Shown: one piece after another, positions 58,408 to 64,000 of the stretch | Position numbering within the stretch: the first letter of the stretch is position 1 | How the letters are laid out: every line of letters begins with the position of its first letter | Assembly (NCBI RefSeq): GCF_033439725.1 | Contig: NW_026944387.1 | Location: 2,604,001 to 2,668,000 of the forward strand | From: Neurospora tetraspora | Lineage: Eukaryota > Ascomycota > Sordariomycetes > Sordariales > Sordariaceae | Length of the DNA: 64,000 nt | Direction: 5' to 3' | Made by a program: the position numbers and the translations under genes | The notes under the pieces: model-generated | Databases searched by the model: none | Told to the model about the DNA's origin: nothing | What the model saw: the letters and a program-made list of their open reading frames with translations, nothing else

Positions 58408-60574
58408 ATGTCAGATATCGACGACGAGTTGCTCGCCCTTGCTGGCGGTGACGCCTCCGACGATAGCGGAGATGAGGCTATGGACATGAGCAGGGACGAT
58501 TCCCGCTCCCCGTCACCAGAGCCTTCGAGGAAGAAGGATACGTCTACCAGGGGAACGGCGAAGAAGTCAGTGGGGAGGAAACGTGCTAGAAGCGATGACG
58601 AGTCGGAGGACGAGGGCCAGGCGTGAGTGCTTGTTTTTCTTTCCCTTCACCCAGCTCTCAGGTAGCCCTAAGGCTGCCGCTTTACATGTCACCTTTAAGC
58701 GCCACATCAACCTCAGCCTACCGCTCGCCTTTATTAACCCCTCCTTCTCCTCCTCTTGCCTCCTTCTCCTCCTCTTGCCTCCTTCCCCTCTTTATTCCGT
58801 CAACCACCCCGCCCACCATGCTGCTCAAGATGATGCTCAAGGTTAACAAACTTCTCTTCGGCAGCTCTCCGCCGGGGTCCCCGGACTCCCAAGCTTCTGC
58901 CCCCATGGACGAATCAGACTCAGACTCAGATGCCTCGCCGGCGAGGCGTAGTGTTGACGATGAGGTGAACCAGTATCCTGTCGACGGTCTCTTCCGCGAC
59001 TACGAAGAGAAGGAGCAGATCATGAGCATGCGCGAAATCGAGAGGGAACAGATCCTGGCCGAGCGTCGAGAGGAGGATGAACGTATCCGCCAGAACCGCA
59101 TGCTTCGCCAGCTAAAGGTCAACCAAGAGAAGAAACGCAAGGCAAGCCTAGCCGAGCTCGATGATTCATCACGCAAGACATCACGGGCTCGCACCAAGGC
59201 CGACGATAAGATGGATTCCCTCCGGCGGGCCCGGGAGGAACGCTCCAACCGCAAGGAGCAGCGGGAGCGGGAGAATGACCGTCGTAAGCGTTCGCCTTCA
59301 TACCGACGCAGCCCCGGTCGTGGCGATGATAGCGATGTCGACTGGGATGGCCCGAGCAAAAAGAAGCACAGGTCTCGTTCGCCAGGGAGCAGGGAGAGTC
59401 CGCCTGCCGAGCTTCGAGACTTCGAGCGTGTTCGTGTTGGCCGTAGTCGCTTTGCTGAGGTTGCTTTCTATCCCGGCTTCGATGAGGCTCTCACAGGATG
59501 TTTTGTTCGCCTGAACATTGGTCCCGATCCCGATACTCGCCAGGATGTCTACCGTATGGCTCTGATTAAGGGTAAGATATTTCTTGCTATACCTTTGTTT
59601 CACTTTCGTGTCACTAACATCCACCGTGCAGGTTTCACCACCGGTAAGGCTTACGCCTTGGAAGATCATCAAGGTCACCAAATGGTCGTCGATATGTATG
59701 TCAAGGCTGCTCACGGTAAAGCCGTTCGGGAGTGGCCTTTGATCACATGTTCCGACCGAAAGTTCACAGATGTATGCATCCCTTTCCTTCCCTCACCTGT
59801 CATCCTCTCTAATTGGACTCTCAATAGGCCGAGTACAACCGCTACAAACAAGTCTGTCTTGCCGAGGGTGTCCCCTTCCCGGACAAACAGACCCTTATTG
59901 ACAAGATCGACGACATCAACCGTCTCGTCCAGCGTACTTGGACCGAGCAGGAGCTCTCAGAAAAGCTCAAGCGTCAGAACGCGCTGCAGGCCAAGTTCTC
60001 TGGTGCCCAACGTGACTATCTCAAGAAGCAGTTGGACCATGCTCGACAGGCCAACGACGAAGCCGCCATCGCCCGCTACGAGGAGCGTCTCGAGAAGCTC
60101 GAGGTGCCCCGCCTTGCCTTCCGCACCTCACTCACCAAGAAAGACGGCAAGAAGGAGCTGACCCAGCAAGAGAAGCTGGCGCTCAAGAACATGGAGAACC
60201 GCAGACGCAACGCCGAAGAGGTGCGCAAGGCCCAGCTTCGCGAGCGCGCCAAGGCTCGTCAAATCGAGAGGAAGATTGAGCGTGGCGAGGCCGTTCAGGA
60301 GGACATGAGCCGCAGGCTCATCACCAGGCCCAAGTTCGTGCACGACTCGTCTGAGAAGGCCACCCCTAGTCCGTCCAAGGCTGGCACGCCCGCGCCAGGT
60401 ACCCCATCGAAGGGCGAGACCAAGAACAGCAACGGGGTGTTGCCGCATATTGCAAAGTTGCAGGAGCAGCACAGGCAGCAACAGAAGAAGAACGGCTTGC
60501 CGGTCATTTCGGCGCCGCTGATGGATGATGAGATCATTGGCGCGATGGATCTAGGCATTGATATTGAGCTTTGA
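58408..60574 (+). CDS. rtf1: RTF1, Paf1-complex subunit
   Basis: RTF1 travels with elongating RNA polymerase II as part of or beside the Paf1 complex and promotes H2B ubiquitination. Four exons are proposed: 58,408-58,622, 58,865-59,571, 59,632-59,771 and 59,828-60,574, with introns of 242, 60 and 56 nt, giving 602 residues in frame. The N terminus is acidic and Ser-rich with SP sites (MSDIDDELLALAGGDASDD). A highly charged helical stretch follows (about 110-250), containing the segment that contacts the ubiquitin machinery in yeast. The Plus3 domain, which binds phosphorylated Spt5, is at about 253-390 (ELRDFERVRVGRSRF...ALTGCFVRLNIG...YRMALIKG, FTTGKAYALEDHQGHQ). A coiled coil follows, and the protein ends GAMDLGIDIEL. 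I start at the ATG at 58,408. The long first intron is the least certain junction. Confidence 0.92.
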
Positions 60575-61664
60575 TGGAGAGATCTGGGGTGAAATTTCCG
60601 GGAAGTTAGTGAGAGCCTGGTCTAAGTTACAGACATTCATAGGCTTTCGGCCAGGGGCCCGCTATCGAACTGCATAGCTTTTGGGAAGGAAGACCGATAT
60701 CACTTGGGGTCTAAGTTGATAGTTCCATAAAGCTTTTGGTCGTCTTGGCTCGGCTTCCATTTGCTTGGCTGTTATGAGCGAAAGGTTGGTCAGGCAGGCT
60801 GGGAACAAGCGTAGAGGTAACCTGAGCCCTACATTGGTTACGGCAAAATTATGAATAAAAAGCTTTGAGAATACCTTACCTCCTTGCATATGCCAGCATG
60901 TGTGTAAACTCGCCTCCATTAATGTCTTTGTTTTGTTGGGTGTTATCCACAGCGTAGCGTGCCATGTCGTGTGAACGATTTACACGAGCATTATTGAACA
61001 TCCCTTTGGCCTCCAAGATGCGTTTGTACTATAATTGCAGGTAATGTCCAAGATCTTCAGCCTGTCTGACTAAAATCAGGAGGCGCTCCGAGACCGTGAC
61101 AAGTACCCAGTCATGGATTCAAATAAGAAAAATGAACTGCCTAGGTACTAAGTATACTACATTGTATAATTAAAGAGATATACATACTGCCTGCGGGTAC
61201 GCGAGACCTTGTGTGAACACCTTGACAATAGTAATAGTAATAATAGATAGCTGAGAAGGATGAATAACTCGAGAAATGCAAAAAGGTGCCACCGATTTCC
61301 GACCAAAAAGGGGGAAACCCAAAGGAAAATGTAAGATATGTTACCCACCAAACAAACCAACAACGCCTTGCCATGAATACTTGAATGTTACTACATATGA
61401 GTTCGTTTTGTGTATCTTCCGCCCCGATTATATGTTATTGCGTATATGGAGTAAAACAGAGGTGAAGGGAGAACTGAATGGAACGGTAGGTGAGTATGTG
61501 AGAACAGGAGGAGGAAGCATATATGTTTTTGTTGGATTCCGGCTGTCGGCTGGGAAGTCCACCACCGTTGAGTAGCAGGACAATAAAAGATTTAGTTACT
61601 AAAAAACAACCATGGTTAGCCTTGATCACTCACGCATTTCGTCCATCACGGGCCAAGAAACTTA
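60575..61664. other. Intergenic region between convergent genes
   Basis: 3' flanks of RTF1 (plus) and phospholipase D (minus). Short frames only. A TAGTAATAG-type triplet stretch lies at about 61,228-61,250. I see no RNA gene. Confidence 0.5.
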
Positions 61665-64000
61665 CTAAATCTGCAACGGCGCCACTTGATCAACCTGGAA
61701 CAACCAATTCCCGTTATTCTCCTCCGTAACCAGCCAGTCATACGGAAACTGGACCAACGTGCCCTGGGTCAGCCTCAGCGTCTCCTCGGCCTCTGCCGGG
61801 TTTAGAGTCTGCGCGTCGAAAGGATTGTACCCGCGTTTACTACGGCCAGTGTTCGCCCTACGACGCTGCTGCCTGGTAGAGGCGGCTGGCTTGACACCAG
61901 CACCACCTGTGACACCCGTCGCAGATGCGGTTGCTGTGTTATCGGAGGACACTGCGGCGGCGCTGCCGTTGGTGTTGGGGATCGCGTTGCTGTTGTCGGC
62001 CATGGTTGTGGTGGAGCCACCGCTGGTGTCGTTGTGGTTCGAATCAGCGCTGTCTTTGGGCGTTGCTGTGGGCGGGCGTTCGCCGCTGTTCTGCGATGCC
62101 GCCAACATCGCGACCTTCTCAGCGTCGAGTGGAAAGGTCTGAGCCTTGCGGGCGTGGTCCTTCGTGGCTCCATTCTCGTCCAAGGTAGTGGTTGACCCGG
62201 TGCGTTCCCGAGCGCCCATGTCACCACCGCCGCTAAGCTTGGAGACAGGAGTGACCAGCTTCTCCGTCAAGCTCTTGGTGAGCTGAGCTGGACCAGGTGC
62301 GCCGATACCGGCCCCGGCACTGGTCTGCGCATGCTCAGCAGCCACTCCGTTTTTCTCATTGACTTCCTCGCTCGTCTTGCCACCTTCGAACTGCTTCTTG
62401 AACTCCCGCTCGTTAGCCTTGAACTCCTTGTACTCGGCCCAGTTCGTTACGGCAGAATCTGGCATGGTGTGGAAGACGCGGCGGAAAATCTTGGTGTTAT
62501 TCTCAGCGACGCGAGACCAAACATCATCATAGAAGTTTGGATTGAGAGGATCACGCATGCAGTCTTTGTCAATGTTGGCGAGCTCGATGTTCATGGCGAT
62601 CTGGCTGTGAGACAGAGTCCCATTTTCTGTGATCTGAACAGGCGGTCCACCAATGTCAGTATCGTCCACAACAGGCAAGACAGGCAATTGGTTGGCTCTG
62701 GGAAGACCAAGTTGCTCCGTAGTCCGTCTATTAAACGGCGGCATTGGCGGCATATACTCGTTGCCGATGCTTCCAGAAAGAGAGGCAGCATCGTGAGGCC
62801 GAATGTGAAGCTCGTGGGGCTCATGCGGGCTGTCGAGAGTACCTCTGCCCTCCGCAGCGATATCGTGGACCAGCACTTCACGGCCATTCACTACGACAGA
62901 GTCTCTGCCCTCATCGGTACCTTGCATTTGCGCAAGCTTCCAATGATCAGGTCCCAGTCCTTCCACGTCCCTTCTGTGCCTCTCATCAACATGCCCATGC
63001 CCATGCCCTTCTCTGCCGGCAACAGATTTGCCCTTGGAGTCCGGCCTTGGGAGTTCCTGCATCTCAACGTCATGATTGAAACTATGCGCTCTATGACGAG
63101 GGAGTTGCGGCGGCGGCGGCGTGCTCGGTAGTATATGAGACGACATATGCGATGACCTCCGTCTCCTGGACGAGCTCTCAGGGACCATGGAATCTTCTGA
63201 GTCGTCATTGAAGTCGCGATGTTCCAAGTTCGGATGCTCCATGTGGTGTTCCGTGCGCTGTTCCATCTCAGCTCTTGCTTCGGCCTCGTCAAGCTCTGCT
63301 TGACGTTCTTCCTCTTGAATCTCATCGACATCCAAGCCCAAGTGTTCCCTCATCAGTCGGAGACGCAGGGTGTGAGCAAAACGGCCAACCTGGTAAGGCT
63401 TCCCACCCATGGTGGACCAAATCATGTCAGTGTCACGAACAACCGCCGCACATTCCGAATCACGATTGCCAAGCATAGACCGCTCATTGATGTTGGCTGA
63501 TCCGATCAAGGCAATACGGTCATCGACAATGATACACTTGGCATGGATGTAGAGTTGTTCGGTCGTCAGGGTGTTGTTCTTAAGTTTACCCCATTGACGC
63601 AGACTGAAGAACTGGACGTAGTCCTCCGGGTTAATGCCAGCAGCCCTAAGACGGCCAAAGATGGAATGTTCTCCGCGGCAGATACTCCGATACTGACACT
63701 GCAGAATCAGACGCACACTGGTTCCGTCTTGATCATTGACCTCGTTTTGGAAGCCTGGCATCAAAGGGATGATAATGACCGCGCGCCAGTCCTCGCCCTT
63801 TTCGTGCGCACGGATAGCGCGCTCAACCAGAGCATCGCCGATACGATTGACGATTTTCACGTTCAGTGTTTCCGTGCTGGTTACGAAGAACTGGTTCTCC
63901 ATGTAGACAAAGTGGTCAGACTCCTCAATCATCTTGACATATGCTGACTGGATGCTGTGTTCGGTCTCGTCGATACCAATCGACCAGGTCGATGCTGAAC
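61665..64000 (-). CDS. Phospholipase D (Spo14/PLD1 type), C-terminal part
   Basis: PLD1/Spo14 enzymes hydrolyse phosphatidylcholine to phosphatidic acid on membranes and act in vesicle traffic and sporulation. The gene runs off the right edge: the frame is open to 64,000 (first full codon at 63,998) and begins SASTWSIGIDETEHSIQSAYVK, a segment just before the second catalytic half in this family. It continues MENQFFVTS and then the second HKD motif, HAKCIIVDDRIALIGSANINERS, with His at 63,545-63,543. The first HKD, PX and PH regions would lie outside. After the catalytic core (about 200 residues here) come a coiled, charged stretch and long Ser/Thr/Gly/Ala-rich disordered sequence. The protein ends with the conserved TLVQFPYDWLVTEENNGNWLFQVDQVAPLQI-like tail, here at 61,665-61,760. 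777 residues are visible. Confidence 0.93.
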   Translation of the reverse strand, partial: SASTWSIGIDETEHSIQSAYVKMIEESDHFVYMENQFFVTSTETLNVKIVNRIGDALVERAIRAHEKGEDWRAVIIIPLMPGFQNEVNDQDGTSVRLILQCQYRSICRGEHSIFGRLRAAGINPEDYVQFFSLRQWGKLKNNTLTTEQLYIHAKCIIVDDRIALIGSANINERSMLGNRDSECAAVVRDTDMIWSTMGGKPYQVGRFAHTLRLRLMREHLGLDVDEIQEEERQAELDEAEARAEMEQRTEHHMEHPNLEHRDFNDDSEDSMVPESSSRRRRSSHMSSHILPSTPPPPQLPRHRAHSFNHDVEMQELPRPDSKGKSVAGREGHGHGHVDERHRRDVEGLGPDHWKLAQMQGTDEGRDSVVVNGREVLVHDIAAEGRGTLDSPHEPHELHIRPHDAASLSGSIGNEYMPPMPPFNRRTTEQLGLPRANQLPVLPVVDDTDIGGPPVQITENGTLSHSQIAMNIELANIDKDCMRDPLNPNFYDDVWSRVAENNTKIFRRVFHTMPDSAVTNWAEYKEFKANEREFKKQFEGGKTSEEVNEKNGVAAEHAQTSAGAGIGAPGPAQLTKSLTEKLVTPVSKLSGGGDMGARERTGSTTTLDENGATKDHARKAQTFPLDAEKVAMLAASQNSGERPPTATPKDSADSNHNDTSGGSTTTMADNSNAIPNTNGSAAAVSSDNTATASATGVTGGAGVKPAASTRQQRRRANTGRSKRGYNPFDAQTLNPAEAEETLRLTQGTLVQFPYDWLVTEENNGNWLFQVDQVAPLQI

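Noticed and set aside
1-64000. tRNA, rRNA, CRISPR array, telomere repeats
   Set aside because: I looked for cloverleaf-like and rRNA-like stretches, spaced direct repeats and TTAGGG arrays and saw none. A covariance-model scan would be needed to exclude small RNAs.

Overview
This window is nuclear DNA of a filamentous ascomycete, most likely a Neurospora-like Sordariomycete. The genes have short introns (about 50-240 nt) with GT...AG ends and CTAAC/CTGAC branch sites. The proteins are typical fungal housekeeping proteins. A 29-kb block carries the marks of repeat-induced point mutation (RIP): extreme A+T, almost no CpA/TpG, and in-frame TAA/TAG stops where CAA/CAG would be expected. The genus is inferred from the RIP and gene content.

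Layout. 1-1,300 has normal composition and no supported gene. 1,300-30,290 is the AT-rich RIP block. Read codon by codon it is not blank. Its clearest content is the fossil of a Helitron rolling-circle transposon on the minus strand (about 7.7-11.5 kb, possibly from 13.6 kb), with recognisable relics of the HUH nuclease and of PIF1-type helicase motifs I, II, III, V and VI. A second minus-strand fossil (19.6-20.8 kb) encoded a protein built of nested 11- and 57/68-residue repeats. The block also holds a pure (ATT)31 tract inside the Helitron frame, several minisatellites, a recurring short palindrome, and a roughly 290-bp island that escaped RIP and is flanked by 10-bp direct repeats.

30,290-64,000 is ordinary gene-bearing DNA. 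In order: NSE2/MMS21-type SUMO ligase (+); a three-exon Clr5-domain protein (-); an unrecognised two-exon gene (+) beside a field of ACTTG repeats; a weak short reading frame (+); an ataxin-10 homologue (-); methylthioadenosine phosphorylase (+); Mediator subunit 13 (-); NOL10/Enp2 ribosome-biogenesis protein (+), divergent from MED13; a small single-pass membrane protein (-); COQ7 ubiquinone-biosynthesis hydroxylase (-); the Paf1-complex subunit RTF1 (+), divergent from COQ7; and the C-terminal part of a phospholipase D (-) that runs off the right edge.

The genes form no pathway or cluster. They cover DNA repair, transcription, ribosome assembly, methionine salvage, quinone synthesis and lipid signalling. 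The unusual biology lies in the RIP block: enough coding signal survives to identify the dead elements, and all the changes examined fit C-to-T on one strand or the other.
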